Positions 1 through 10,209 of a stretch of 64,000 nucleotides of DNA are shown in pieces. The translations under genes and the position numbers were made by a program. Within the stretch, counting starts at the first letter, position 1; the number at the start of each line of letters is the position of its first letter. This DNA comes from Tritrichomonas musculus (taxonomy: Eukaryota > Parabasalia > Tritrichomonadida > Tritrichomonadidae), in assembly GCA_039105265.1 (NCBI GenBank), contig JAPFFF010000001.1:3410001-3474000 (forward strand), in the 5' to 3' direction. The notes beneath the pieces were generated by a model. It was not told the DNA's origin and searched no databases. It saw only the letters and a list, made by a program, of their open reading frames with translations.

Positions 1-1480
1 TAGAGTTAATGGTAAGAGAGGTCGTGTATATAAATTGGTGAAGAAGTGAGTTGACAAAGAGTTTTCAATGTATTTTTCTCGTACTTAAATGACAGTATTA
101 ACAGAACTCTTCGCAATGAATGGTATGAATAAGTTGAAGTATGAACTCGCTAGACTTGTCAAATAGAAAGACTATAAGACAGTTAATACATTGTTACGTA
201 ATCCTAATACATGGAAATTTAATACTCGCGAACTTAATGAAGAGATACCATGTGATGATAGACACTTACTAAGAGAAAGGGTGTAATGAAATTCGAGACA
301 AGACCTCCACATACATAATCTTAAAAAATAAATCACCGAGCAAAAACCAATCCGTCTACGTGGATACGTAATGCATTCGATATGAGATGATAATCTTCTA
401 AATACTAATACAAAAGGAGGAAAGAATATAGGAGAAGATCTACAACCATTAAACAATCTCTTTAGCGATAACATTATAATTTATTATCCAATCGAAGACA
501 AATTAATTTAATGATATAATGCTTTTAAAAATAAAGTTGATAGTTGGCTTTCAAAACGTATAGTGGAACAGGGTGTTCTTTTTGGGATGTTATAAAACAA
601 AACATGACTTAAGTCCAGTGACATTAACAGAACTAGTTAAAAAATTAGTTAATTAATCTCTCCTGAAATTAGTTAATTTTCAATGAACATTTTAAAAACT
701 CAATCGTTTTCAAGCCATAAGATAAAAGAAAAAACTAGGAAAGCTTGCTTTCGATTTAGTTTTCAGTGAATATATTGTATACAAAAATGAACCAAATAAT
801 TCCAATTTTTGTGTATAATGCAAATTGAGATAGAAAAATTCGCTATATACAATTCCATGCAGTAATATTTTCGAAATATTACTTTTGAGTAAATATCTTC
901 ATCCTAAATATTTATTGGAGACTATATGTCGCTCTCATAAACCGAAATGATGTCTTAAACTTCACCTTTTAGATCATTAGCTCCAGGAAATAAAAGAGTG
1001 ATGAATGTATTTACAAGGCAAATTGATGACTTGTATTGATAAGAAACGAATCCACAAACAGGAATGACTTCAACAATTGAGTGAATTGGGAATTTGGCAT
1101 CACATAATATAATATTTGGATCTAAGCATGCTCTTCTAACATTGCTTCTGCAACTCCTAAAATAACAAAGACGATGTATCTTGAGAGCTGAAGCTCTTAA
1201 CTAGCATGTTGGTGTTTTGATTGATAATATATTAATTTGGAAGAAAATAATTTTCACATCTTGTTTTTGGTTTTAAATTTGGGCAATTTAGCAAGTTGAT
1301 ATACTGAGCTATAACGACTTGTCCACAATTTAATTTAGTTTATTTGATGTTTCTGTTAAATTCCTACCGATGTTGACAGTTTATATATATCCGAAATTAT
1401 GCTCTCACCTGCCTTTTGATGAAGTATTTTGCTGTTAGATGTGATATTGACAGGTTTTTTTTTAAATAAAAAGATTTATT
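1..1480. other. Gene-poor stretch, possibly decayed coding DNA
   Basis: No intact gene is supported. By eye the base composition is closer to the coding regions than to the very AT-rich spacers of this window. On the plus strand one frame (starting at base 2) gives gene-like peptide runs at about 89-163, 167-283 and 390-511, broken by in-frame stops at 47, 86, 164, 284 and 287 among others. On the minus strand a short run at about 962-1132 also looks peptide-like. I do not recognise any product. Stop density is not clearly below chance, so decayed gene is only one reading. Confidence 0.25.
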
Positions 1481-1823
1481 TAATCGATTATTTTAAGTAA
1501 TTTTTTTCTAGCGACACATCTAGAGCAGTATTTTATAAATATTATTATTTATTTCTTCTTTAAATTACAAGCAAATCACATTTTTAAATTTTTTGTTAAT
1601 AATACAAAAAGTTGATTTCCTTTCAATTTTAAAATATATTTTTTGCGTCTTAATATTAATAAAAAAAATGATTTATTCATTTTAAATAATATATATTTAA
1701 TTTTTATTATTATATAATTAAATTATATATTTATATTTAATAATTATCAAGTAAAAATCATTCAAATAACATCATTAATTTATATTGAATTAATTGAACA
1801 CATATTTGGCATTCTATTTTTAC
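1481..1823. other. AT-rich spacer upstream of UBC9
   Basis: Very AT-rich, no coding signal. Two initiator-like motifs of the trichomonad type (TCA+1 Y T/A) lie at 1758-1762 and 1772-1776, the nearer one about 50 bases before the ATG at 1824. That spacing is longer than usual for trichomonads, so the promoter call is weak. Confidence 0.4.
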
Positions 1824-2333
1824 ATGACTACAGCAATTGAGAGATTACAAGAAGAAAGAAAAAAATGGCGTAAAGATCATCCACCAGGTTTTATTGCTAA
1901 ACCAGCAAAACTTCCAAATGGTGATTTGGATCTTTTTAGATGGCATTGCTTAATTCCTGGTAAAGCAGAAAATTCTCTTTGGTCTGGTGGGTATTATCCT
2001 TTGTTGCTTGAATTTCCAAAAGAATACCCATCGCGTCCGCCTCATGCTTCATTTGTTCCACCCATTCCTCATATGAATGTTTTTCCCACAGGTACAGTAT
2101 GTCTATCAATTTTACACGAAAATGAACCAGGCGGTTGGAAGCCTTCTATCACCATTCGTCAAATATTACTTGGAATTCAAGGATTGCTTGACACTCCCAA
2201 TCCAGAAAGTCCTGCACACGAAACTTATTATAGAAATTACATGGTTAAAAGAGAAAAATATGACCAAGATATTCGAGATTGGGCTCGTAAGTACACAAGC
2301 AATACTCTTCCTGATTATTTTGAAAAGAAATAG
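1824..2333 (+). CDS. UBC9: SUMO-conjugating enzyme E2 (UBC9 family)
   Basis: E2 enzyme of 169 residues that takes SUMO from the E1 as a thioester and passes it to target lysines, mainly in the nucleus. The N-terminus (ERLQEERKKWRKDHP) and the active-site block PTGTVCLSIL match UBC9 closely. The in-frame stretch from 1794 begins with TTG. Starting at the ATG at 1824 puts the catalytic cysteine at residue 93, the same position as in human UBC9, which decides the start. Two oddities: the HPN motif reads HMN (the Asn is kept), and the catalytic-pocket Asp (D127 in human) is replaced by Ser in the NPESPAH segment. The C-terminus is about ten residues longer than the human protein. Family assignment is firm; the effect of the substitutions is unknown. 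Confidence 0.93.
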   Translation: MTTAIERLQEERKKWRKDHPPGFIAKPAKLPNGDLDLFRWHCLIPGKAENSLWSGGYYPLLLEFPKEYPSRPPHASFVPPIPHMNVFPTGTVCLSILHENEPGGWKPSITIRQILLGIQGLLDTPNPESPAHETYYRNYMVKREKYDQDIRDWARKYTSNTLPDYFEKK

Positions 2334-2336
2334 ATA

Positions 2337-2705
2337 TAATTATTACACAAATATATTTAAATCATGTTCAAAGATCAATCTTTTTTTTTTTTAATTTTAT
2401 CTTTGCGATTTCTTAAAGCTTTTATTTAAATAAATTATCATTTTTTTATAAATCAAGATATGCAAATGAAAGAAGAAAATTTGAAATAAATTGCCACTTT
2501 TTAATCATGCAGTTTAGTATATTTCAGTCTAAGAACCCATGTTCAAGACTCAACTGCCAGCCAAATTCGGTTCACTAGAACTGGTATATTAGTTATTTGT
2601 ATCCAGTAGTAACCAACCGTACATTTTTTTTTTTTAGATATTTAATATAATAAATTATTAAAAAAATAATGAAATAAAATTTTACAAATAAATAAAAACA
2701 TAACA
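2337..2705. other. Convergent spacer between UBC9 and BTB gene
   Basis: AT-rich spacer where the UBC9 gene (plus) and the BTB gene (minus) converge. It contains poly-T tracts near 2382 and 2628 and a more GC-balanced patch at about 2535-2620. I see no gene or repeat in it. Confidence 0.5.
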
Positions 2706-4217
2706 TTAACTAGGAGCAAAACGCCCTATAATATCCAAACTCGAAGCTCTCAAAACATTTAAGTCTCCGCTATTATTACCAACCATTTCCATAATGACTG
2801 ATTTTATTGGCTTATCAACATTAAGATCTATTTTAACCTCATCAATACTATTATTTACCGAAACATAAGGAGAGCAATAAACAAGGCTTCCGTCATTACC
2901 GAAAGCTTTTCCAACAACAACTAGTGGGTAGCATTTTCCAGCAACTGGCCTATAAATTATTTGCTTCGGAATATAACAAGGCAATTCAAATTCATATCCA
3001 ATAAACTGTGTTATATTGTCATCAGCATAAGGATACGATAAATAATATTTGTCTGTATTATCTGCATAGCATTCACGATCAAATAAAAGTTCTCGGTACT
3101 GCGGCATCTGAAGCCCATTTGAAGCTTTAGTTTTGATAAATCTGTAAAGTGTTGGATTAATTGGATGGCTAATTGCACCACCAATTGTGCTTGCAAAATC
3201 TATTAATTTGCAATCTTCCAAATGATCATCTCCAGTTGAATTTTTGATTGAAGTAATCCACGACATTAAATACCAATTGTTATTTTTTTGGTTGTGATTT
3301 GATAGAAAGTCTATCATTGAATTGATCGTTTTTCGTCTATTATCAAAAATTGTAGATAATGGATTGATTGCAATAGAGGGGAAAACCCAATTGGCATCAT
3401 GATCAACAAAAAGTTGATATGAATTATTCGATTTCCAATTTATAACTTTATGGAGATACTTACATTCATTATCTGTTGGATCTCCATTGTGCATGACAAA
3501 ATCATCAATGATCGTAATTCGTTTTTTATCATCGAAATCAGTTTTTATAAGAACTTCTGCAAGTAATTGTGGTGAAAGAGATTCATATAAATATTGGATT
3601 GGAAACTCGTCGAAATGATCGGCAATAAATGGAGCAAACTCTAGTGATCGGTCAATCATTTTTTTAAATGATTCTGATATTCCAGGAAATATTGAACTAT
3701 AAATGGGGTCAATCCTAATACGCTTAAAATGAGAGACATAACTAAGAACATTAGACATATTTAATGATTCATTCGTGATGTCATTTAAAATAAATGAAAG
3801 AGATGGAACATCGTATACTAGAGCCATCATATATAATGGAATTGGATCTTCGAAAACTAAATCATTATCTAATTTTTCTTTATAAAAAAAATCAATCATC
3901 TGTGGGAACAATGAATTAATGTTGAATGGGATTGGAACACTCAAAATGTTTTTTGAATCATTTACTATACTAAAATAATTAGAAAAAATTTTTGAAAATT
4001 TGGATAGAATAATTCGATGAGCATATATTTCCTCATTTTCTAAATTAAATTGACAATCTATAAAAACTTTTTTTTGTCGGTATTCGTCGAATTTGGGGAA
4101 AAAACGGAAATGAAATACATCGTTGTTCTTAGCTATAAATACCGATTTAATTGTATCTGATTGGTTTAATAATTCATTTTCATCTTCTTTTTTGCATTGA
4201 TTTTCCTTTGAGAACAT
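2706..4217 (-). CDS. BTB/POZ domain protein
   Basis: Protein of 503 residues, ATG at 4217. Residues about 48-120 read as a BTB/POZ domain (VFIDCQFNLENEEIYAHRII, then LSKFSKIFSNYF and MIDFFYKEKL), a dimerisation fold that in other eukaryotes often serves as a cullin-3 adaptor or scaffold. The middle is mostly helical, as in a BACK-like region. The last 150 residues look beta-rich, ending in a segment about maintaining hydrophobic strands (KSVIMEMVGNNSGDLNVL). BTB proteins with a C-terminal beta-sandwich form a large family in trichomonads, but I cannot prove that this tail is a discoidin (F5/8C) fold. The partner is unknown. Confidence 0.75.
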   Translation of the reverse strand: MFSKENQCKKEDENELLNQSDTIKSVFIAKNNDVFHFRFFPKFDEYRQKKVFIDCQFNLENEEIYAHRIILSKFSKIFSNYFSIVNDSKNILSVPIPFNINSLFPQMIDFFYKEKLDNDLVFEDPIPLYMMALVYDVPSLSFILNDITNESLNMSNVLSYVSHFKRIRIDPIYSSIFPGISESFKKMIDRSLEFAPFIADHFDEFPIQYLYESLSPQLLAEVLIKTDFDDKKRITIIDDFVMHNGDPTDNECKYLHKVINWKSNNSYQLFVDHDANWVFPSIAINPLSTIFDNRRKTINSMIDFLSNHNQKNNNWYLMSWITSIKNSTGDDHLEDCKLIDFASTIGGAISHPINPTLYRFIKTKASNGLQMPQYRELLFDRECYADNTDKYYLSYPYADDNITQFIGYEFELPCYIPKQIIYRPVAGKCYPLVVVGKAFGNDGSLVYCSPYVSVNNSIDEVKIDLNVDKPIKSVIMEMVGNNSGDLNVLRASSLDIIGRFAPS

Positions 4218-4404
4218 ACAAAAAAGCTAATAAACTGACGATTTTTTGAATAAATTAGGTTTATCATATATCTCAAATAATTGATTGAGTTGCCTTAAAA
4301 CTTAATATTATATTTAAGAAAACTCAATTAATTGTTTGAGAAATAATTGAATTTTTTTAATATACAAAGTTATTAAAAAGTTCGATAGAAAGTAAAAAAT
4401 TTTA

Positions 4405-6012
4405 ATGCATAAATCTCTTCGGTCTGCTCTTCCAGCTCTTCGGCCGGTATCTCCTGCAAGCGTAGACAATAATCGTGACTCGTTTTCAAAAGCTAATGCT
4501 GGTGGAAACTCCCGATTTTCTTCTGATTTTGAAGTTAATCGATCTCTATTTGTGCAAGATCCAAAATTAAAAATTTTACCACCAACTAAACCAAAAATAG
4601 GACCTCGCTCAACTCAAATTCAATTTCTTGAAAAAAAATCATCTGAAAAATCTATATCTTCTGCATCTGCAAATCCACCTCAAGTATCACTAGCATCAAA
4701 ACCAACACGTGTACCAGCGTTATCATCTTTTGACGAAACATCTCAGAAAAAATCAAAGCCTACAACTCCACAATCTTCTTCCTCAAACAATACTCCTACT
4801 CCAGAAACTACAAAAGAGAAAATTCATCCTTATTTACAGCAGATACAAGATCTTTTTGAAAGAATACCAACAGGAAAGGAACCAATTCCGCTTGACGAAG
4901 TCTATCGTTTATCTCCTGTTCTTGATCGAGTGCTATGCATCATATCTGAATGGAAACCTGACTTCATAAATGAAAATATTGATCATCCTATCGTTCTAGA
5001 ACTTCAGCAACGACTTTTCAATCTTATTGATATCGACGATTTCCTCATTCGTACTATAATTTGTCGTATACTTCTCTCATTCGCAACAGATGCATCATCT
5101 CCACTTCTTCTTCCCATTTCACGTATCTTTTATAAGCTCAGTTGTGATCAGACAAATGATATGTTTTTTGAAGATGAGCATCTTGTACCTGTATTAATGA
5201 GTCTGGTAAAGATTACACAACCAGAAGCTCGTGTATTTGCAGCAGGAGCCATAAGGAACATCGCTTCTTGTGAAGGAATTCGTAAATCGCTTCTTGAATC
5301 TGATTTTTTACAACTTGCAATTTCATCATTTGAAGAACAAGGTAATCAAGGCGAAATTGAACTTGCTGTTGATCAACCTTTACGCGCACAAATGCTTGGG
5401 GCAGTCAAACAAATGTGTAAGAATGACGAATTTAAAAAGAAACTAGCTGATAGTCATCTTTTAATTAAAGCCGCCAAATTTGTAAAATTAACGATTACTT
5501 CTTTATCAAAAAGTTCAAACACAAAAAGTGGTGATGGAAATTCGTTAAATGAAGCAATATCAATGTTCATTGATATTATAAAAATCGTTTCTATACTCCC
5601 AGAGTTATCGAAAGAAGAAAAAATAGAGTTTATCAAAATACTAAATGTATCAGACTTGAATGAACCTCAGCTTCGAAAAGTTGTAACAAGATCATTAGTT
5701 GTTTTATCAGCTGATACAGATGATACACCAGAATGCACACTTCTTGTTATTAAATTATTATTATTAACAAAAGACGAACCAGATTTTTTGTACTTCTTAC
5801 TTGCTGTTGCACAAAGATGCGCTGAAGCAGAAAGTAATGTTAAATTGCTACAGAAAGAATCAGATTTTTTCATAAAAATCGTTAAAAGCCAAGAGTATGA
5901 TATAAATGTTTGCCTTTCTGCATACATGATTGTCAAATGCTTTAAAGGCGAACAATTTCAAAGTGTTATTGATGAGTATGCAATGCTTACAGAAATCAAA
6001 CAATCAAAGTAA
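4405..6012 (+). CDS. Armadillo-repeat protein, ARMC2-like (flagellar)
   Basis: Protein of 535 residues starting at the ATG at 4405. Residues 1-140 are Ser/Pro/Thr-rich and disordered. From about 145 to the end it is all-helical with armadillo-like repeats; RVFAAGAIRNIASCEGIRKS is a typical ARM repeat. The order of the segments (a long disordered head, then a helix set around LDRVLCIISEW and FLIRTIICRILLSFA) resembles ARMC2, a protein needed for assembly of axonemal central-pair and radial-spoke parts. It sits near two dynein-related genes (DNAI7 and a Tctex1 light chain), which fits a flagellate but is not proof. Another ARM protein is possible. Confidence 0.6.
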   Translation: MHKSLRSALPALRPVSPASVDNNRDSFSKANAGGNSRFSSDFEVNRSLFVQDPKLKILPPTKPKIGPRSTQIQFLEKKSSEKSISSASANPPQVSLASKPTRVPALSSFDETSQKKSKPTTPQSSSSNNTPTPETTKEKIHPYLQQIQDLFERIPTGKEPIPLDEVYRLSPVLDRVLCIISEWKPDFINENIDHPIVLELQQRLFNLIDIDDFLIRTIICRILLSFATDASSPLLLPISRIFYKLSCDQTNDMFFEDEHLVPVLMSLVKITQPEARVFAAGAIRNIASCEGIRKSLLESDFLQLAISSFEEQGNQGEIELAVDQPLRAQMLGAVKQMCKNDEFKKKLADSHLLIKAAKFVKLTITSLSKSSNTKSGDGNSLNEAISMFIDIIKIVSILPELSKEEKIEFIKILNVSDLNEPQLRKVVTRSLVVLSADTDDTPECTLLVIKLLLLTKDEPDFLYFLLAVAQRCAEAESNVKLLQKESDFFIKIVKSQEYDINVCLSAYMIVKCFKGEQFQSVIDEYAMLTEIKQSK

Positions 6013-6175
6013 CATAAATTTCTACCATGTTTTTTTTAATTTGCGTTTTTTTATATATAAATCAATTTCAAGTTTCTTTGTTTTTATTATAAAGATGTTT
6101 CTTATTTATTAATGACTATTTTATTTGGGGAATGATTTAAAAAAGGGTAAAATAAAATATTATATTAAAATGTTT

Positions 6176-7357
6176 TTAATCAGTTGATTCTTCTTCATGC
6201 ACGTGAACAATTGTGCGTTGTGTATCTTCTCTTATTCCGAAACAATCTTGTATGTCTTTATGGATTCTCTCACTAAATCCAGCAGCAGAGTCATCTTTGC
6301 TTTCCATTGAAACGAGGCATCCACTTTCGTGATCAATAACTGCATCAATCAAACCATCAGCTGCTGCTTTAGCGCAAAAACCTTCAGCATCTTCAGCACT
6401 ATCGATCTGAAGTTGCTTAGCAATATCATCAAATTTGATTCTGCTATAGCAATGGCTAATCATTGTAAGTCCAGCTAAAATAACAGCACTTCGGAGTCTT
6501 TGTACAAGAGGTGCAAGTCCATCGTCAATGAACTGTTGATTCTGTGAGACTTGTTGGAATTTAGCGACATCTCCGTTCAAAATACTACGTGCAAGGGAAA
6601 GATAGTTTGGCATATCAAGGAGCATTGCACGTGAAGGAACTTGACCTTGAAGCATCATAACAACCATTAAATGACGAGTAACAAGTGATCTGAAAGATTC
6701 GGCGTATTTATTTTGTGGTGCTCTTCTTAAGGAGAGTTGAAGATGGTGTTGAGCATCAGCATATTCAAGTGTGACGGCTTTAAGATGGCCAACGAAAAAG
6801 TGATATCGACCAAGTTGAGCTGGAGAAGCGTCGTTTGGAAACTTGCAATGACGAAGGAAGGATAAGGCGAGGTTGTAGCCTCCAACATCAATGTAATGCT
6901 TCAATATGCAATTTACAATTGTTGCTTGCGATTGGTGAAGGTGAAGATCACACGAGCGACGATAAGCACCTAAGATAGTTTGAAGAGGATCTGTAGCTGT
7001 AATTGAATAGAAAAAGTAGATCTTTGCATAAATGCGATCATATTGACGTGGTAATTCGTTTTGGTTGAGATAATCTATAACGTGTGTAATAAAACCATTT
7101 AATTCGTCCTTTTTGTTTGAATTAAATAAAAACATGATGAAAGGAAGACAAGCTGTGATGTATTTCTCGAGGCTCATTTTATCTGCGGGCTCTGTTGGTG
7201 GGCATTTAAGAGAAAAATGATCTGCCATCGCTTTAAGGTTTTCTGAAGTGAGCTGATTATGAATATCATAGAAGCTGCAGATTGCTTGATGAACGTTTGT
7301 TGGACTGATTTCATCAACAATCTTTATTAATCGTTTTACTAATGCGTCTTGATCCAT
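6176..7357 (-). CDS. RPN3: 26S proteasome regulatory subunit RPN3 (PSMD3)
   Basis: Non-ATPase lid subunit of the 26S proteasome, 393 residues. The N-terminal half is helical repeat; the C-terminal half is a PCI domain (about 200-345), with a run LGRYHFFVGHLKAVTLEYADA just before it that is characteristic of PSMD3. The end has the acidic tail usual for the family. The open frame extends to 7378 only through a TTG, so I set the start at the ATG at 7357 (MDQDALVKRL). The family is usually 480-530 residues in animals and yeast, so this protein is trimmed at the N-terminus. No unusual regulation is visible. Confidence 0.88.
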   Translation of the reverse strand: MDQDALVKRLIKIVDEISPTNVHQAICSFYDIHNQLTSENLKAMADHFSLKCPPTEPADKMSLEKYITACLPFIMFLFNSNKKDELNGFITHVIDYLNQNELPRQYDRIYAKIYFFYSITATDPLQTILGAYRRSCDLHLHQSQATIVNCILKHYIDVGGYNLALSFLRHCKFPNDASPAQLGRYHFFVGHLKAVTLEYADAQHHLQLSLRRAPQNKYAESFRSLVTRHLMVVMMLQGQVPSRAMLLDMPNYLSLARSILNGDVAKFQQVSQNQQFIDDGLAPLVQRLRSAVILAGLTMISHCYSRIKFDDIAKQLQIDSAEDAEGFCAKAAADGLIDAVIDHESGCLVSMESKDDSAAGFSERIHKDIQDCFGIREDTQRTIVHVHEEESTD

Positions 7358-7771
7358 TTTTTTTTGTAAATAATTCAAAACAAAATAAAGAAGAAAAAAA
7401 AAATTCCGACCAACTTTATAATATCAAAGAATTTATATAACTTTTTGAATATAAAATATTGATTACTTTACAATATGAAAAGTGATATTCATCTATAACA
7501 TAAATAAAAACTACATTTTTTACTAAAGTTTTAAAACCTTTATTAATTTTGAACCTTCAACAAGGAATTTTAATTTTATGATAATTGCTATTAATTTTAG
7601 AAAAATTATTTCATCAAAAAACCAACAAACAAGTAAAATCACTCAATAACACTTTAATAAATTCCCAAGATGGCTAATATTAGTAATCTAGTAGTCAGTT
7701 AGTAATGAAAAAATATTACATATCATCGCATTCTAAATTTTTATTACAATAATCTTAAGTTAGAACTAATC
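7358..7771. other. Spacer between DNAI7 and RPN3 genes
   Basis: AT-rich spacer of about 410 bases between two minus-strand genes. It must hold the RPN3 promoter and the DNAI7 3' end. I see no clear initiator, gene or repeat. Confidence 0.4.
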
Positions 7772-9994
7772 TTACACTGTTGATGAGAAAAGTTTAACTT
7801 TCTGGAGAATATAACGGGTAGTTTCATTAATAAAACAAGAAGTATTTCTAACTCTTTCTTTAACATCTTCAGATGCGATGTCCATTAACATTGGGAATAG
7901 ATGCTGATGAAAATCAGTTCCTTTAATCATCTTTTGACTCATGTCATTGGATGTTTCACAATATGGTACTAAATTAATATGTTTTGCTTTTGCTAAGAAA
8001 CATTTCCATTTTGTGTTTTTCTTTGAAATAATTACTTTTCTTTTGCTTTTATCTTTTTCTTTCTCCTTCTTTTCTTCTTCCTTCTTCTCTTCTTCTTTCT
8101 TTTCCTCTTCTTTCTTTTCCTCTTCTTTCTTCTCATCTTCCTTCTTTTCTTCTTCTTTCTTTTCTTCTTCTTTCTTTTCTTCTTCTTTCTTCTCTTCTTC
8201 TTTCTTCTCTTCTTCCTTCTTTTCTTCTTCCTCATTATTAATGATATGATCTATACTAATAGTTTCATTACTAGCGTGCGAGAATGAAGTAGTACTGGAT
8301 GACTGGATTCCTTGACTTACTTCTATATTCTTTTCTTCTTCTTCTTCGTGTATTGATTGCTCATCATCTGATACTGGCTCACCAAATTCAACAATTTCCC
8401 TAACAATAAAGACCGCTCGATCTTCTTGAACTCGAGAATTCCATTTGCTGTATCTGATTCGGAAACCTGTCGCTGCATCTGCAATTCCAGAATTTAAAAC
8501 TTCTTCAAGCTCAGCACTTTTGCCACTAAGCTTTGAACTGACATCTCCAAGATCAGAGTTGCTTGCAGGAGCAATAATATTAATTCCGTGCCGTTGTAAG
8601 TATTCCAGAGCTGCTGGAGCTGTAAGGCGATTAAAAATGAAAGGAGTCGTCATAGAACAAAGACCGTCTTTATCAATCAAGATATCGACTTCTGTAAGTG
8701 CAGTTTTTATGTAGATTTCAACAGTTTCTGGCTTAGGTGAGTTGATTTCCCAAAATTGGAAAGGAAATTGAGCAAATTTAGGCAGAGAAAGCGCAAAAAG
8801 ACCTGTAGTTTGACATGAAAATTTAACTATTGAATTTTCTTTATCGATATCAACATCAGTAACAAGTTGTTTTGAATTTTGAATATCATCAATTTTAATA
8901 ATTGTGACTGATTCAGTATCTTCTGGTAAGTTATCAACGTTAATTTTCATTTTGAATACAAGAGGAGGTTGAGGATTATTTACATTTTTCAATGGATATG
9001 TTATTGGTATTAATTGACCTTGAGGTTGTGAAAATTGCCGAAGTGTCATAAGAGTCCCTATCTTCTTTGGAGGTGCAGGAAGTTGGAAGAATTCACAGGC
9101 TAAAATTGGCGATAAAAGCAAATAGTTATTATACTCGGTTAAAAAAGGTGAAATTGTACATCTAATTGCTAGTGATGCAAGCGCAATATACTTACAAATT
9201 TCAATGGTTACACTTGGAAATTCAATTTCTTTGATTCTTGGATTTTTCGCTAGATTGACCCAAAGTCCATAACCATATCCTCCTGCTTCAGCTGAAAGAA
9301 GAACTTCATTTTTGGCTAATGCGTATTTGTCACTGAAAAGAAGATGATGTTGGGTTATTAATGTAATTTTATTTTCAATTAATAACCGAATATCTTGAAT
9401 ATTATTTGATAATTGCTCAAATTCTTCAACATCAAGTGAAACAGATGCCGATGCTCTTAATTCAAGAAGTTGATCAAGAAGATGTTTAGCTTCTTCAATT
9501 TTAATGAATAATTGTTGGAGATCTAAATTTTCTGTTTCACGCCATTGAGAAATGAATGTATTAATATCAGATTGATTGTTAGAGTCTGTTCCATGATCAC
9601 AACTAACATATCTTTCCCATTCATCTTTTTTTGCTTTTTCAGAACGAATTTGATGACTTTTATCAACCCTTAGTTTTCGAAGAGATTTAACATCATCTTC
9701 TTCTTGCTTAAGTCTCTCTTGCTCTCTTCTTTCCATTTCTTGTTCTTGTTCATGAATTCTTTTTTCTTCAAGCTCCCTTTCAATACGAAGTTGTTCTAAA
9801 CGGTCTTGCTCTGCTTTTTCACGTTTTCTTCGAGCAATTTCTTTCTTGGTAAGCTTTTTCTTGCCTTTCCCTTTCTTATCTGATGGAGTATCCCGACCAG
9901 AAGCTGATTTCGAACCTTTCTTATCAGGTACAGTTTGTTGAGCATCAGGAACTTCTGTAATCAAAGTTTCCTGCTTTTTTTCATTACTCGTCAT
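7772..9994 (-). CDS. DNAI7: Axonemal dynein intermediate chain 7-like (CASC1/IC97)
   Basis: Protein of 740 residues, ATG at 9994. It starts with a Lys/Glu-rich coiled coil (about 40-125), followed by the family block around WERYVSCD and DINTFISQWRE (about 126-155), which corresponds to the WARYMCCDG/INTFINLW block of CASC1 (DNAI7, Chlamydomonas IC97/FAP94). A second conserved block, LWVNLAKNPRIKEIEFP, corresponds to the region after it. The protein binds inner-arm dynein I1/f and tubulin in other flagellates and acts in the axoneme. Residues about 587-647 are an insertion of some eleven EEEKK repeats that splits the C-terminal part. Family assignment is from sequence pattern recognition and is fairly secure. 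Confidence 0.8.
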   Translation of the reverse strand: MTSNEKKQETLITEVPDAQQTVPDKKGSKSASGRDTPSDKKGKGKKKLTKKEIARRKREKAEQDRLEQLRIERELEEKRIHEQEQEMERREQERLKQEEDDVKSLRKLRVDKSHQIRSEKAKKDEWERYVSCDHGTDSNNQSDINTFISQWRETENLDLQQLFIKIEEAKHLLDQLLELRASASVSLDVEEFEQLSNNIQDIRLLIENKITLITQHHLLFSDKYALAKNEVLLSAEAGGYGYGLWVNLAKNPRIKEIEFPSVTIEICKYIALASLAIRCTISPFLTEYNNYLLLSPILACEFFQLPAPPKKIGTLMTLRQFSQPQGQLIPITYPLKNVNNPQPPLVFKMKINVDNLPEDTESVTIIKIDDIQNSKQLVTDVDIDKENSIVKFSCQTTGLFALSLPKFAQFPFQFWEINSPKPETVEIYIKTALTEVDILIDKDGLCSMTTPFIFNRLTAPAALEYLQRHGINIIAPASNSDLGDVSSKLSGKSAELEEVLNSGIADAATGFRIRYSKWNSRVQEDRAVFIVREIVEFGEPVSDDEQSIHEEEEEKNIEVSQGIQSSSTTSFSHASNETISIDHIINNEEEEKKEEEKKEEEKKEEEKKEEEKKEEEKKEDEKKEEEKKEEEKKEEEKKEEEKKEKEKDKSKRKVIISKKNTKWKCFLAKAKHINLVPYCETSNDMSQKMIKGTDFHQHLFPMLMDIASEDVKERVRNTSCFINETTRYILQKVKLFSSTV
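8065..8232. repeat. 15-bp minisatellite inside DNAI7
   Basis: About eleven tandem 15-bp units (for example TCTTCTTTCTTTTCC on the plus strand) encode EEEKK pentapeptides on the minus strand. Units differ mostly at synonymous or conservative sites (one EDEKK). The unit length is a multiple of three, so copy-number change keeps the frame. The apparent plus-strand Ser/Phe-rich reading frame over this region is its shadow. Confidence 0.9.
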
Positions 9995-10209
9995 TTGACT
10001 AAATTGGCCTTAGTTGGACAAATTTAATCGTAAAAACGATTTTATAAATTCGTTTAAAATTTCATTTTTTATGATAAACAACTATAATAACATATGAAAA
10101 TCTTAGAAAATCTTTAAATCTTTTGTTTTATGGTTAAATTTATTTTATTTAGTTCTTAAATATAAATTAAGTTTAATAAAGTGACGAAAATGAATACTAT
10201 GAATCAAAT

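Noticed and set aside
172-474. 100-codon open frame on the minus strand
   Set aside because: Leu/Ser/Phe/Arg-rich composition typical of antisense or chance frames; no recognisable domain, and opposite-strand runs look equally gene-like.
2706-3250. Discoidin (F5/8C) domain at the C-terminus of the BTB protein
   Set aside because: Beta-rich but the characteristic motifs were not recognisable; left as undefined.
7941-8249. Plus-strand Ser/Phe-rich open frame
   Set aside because: Shadow of the EEEKK minisatellite of DNAI7.
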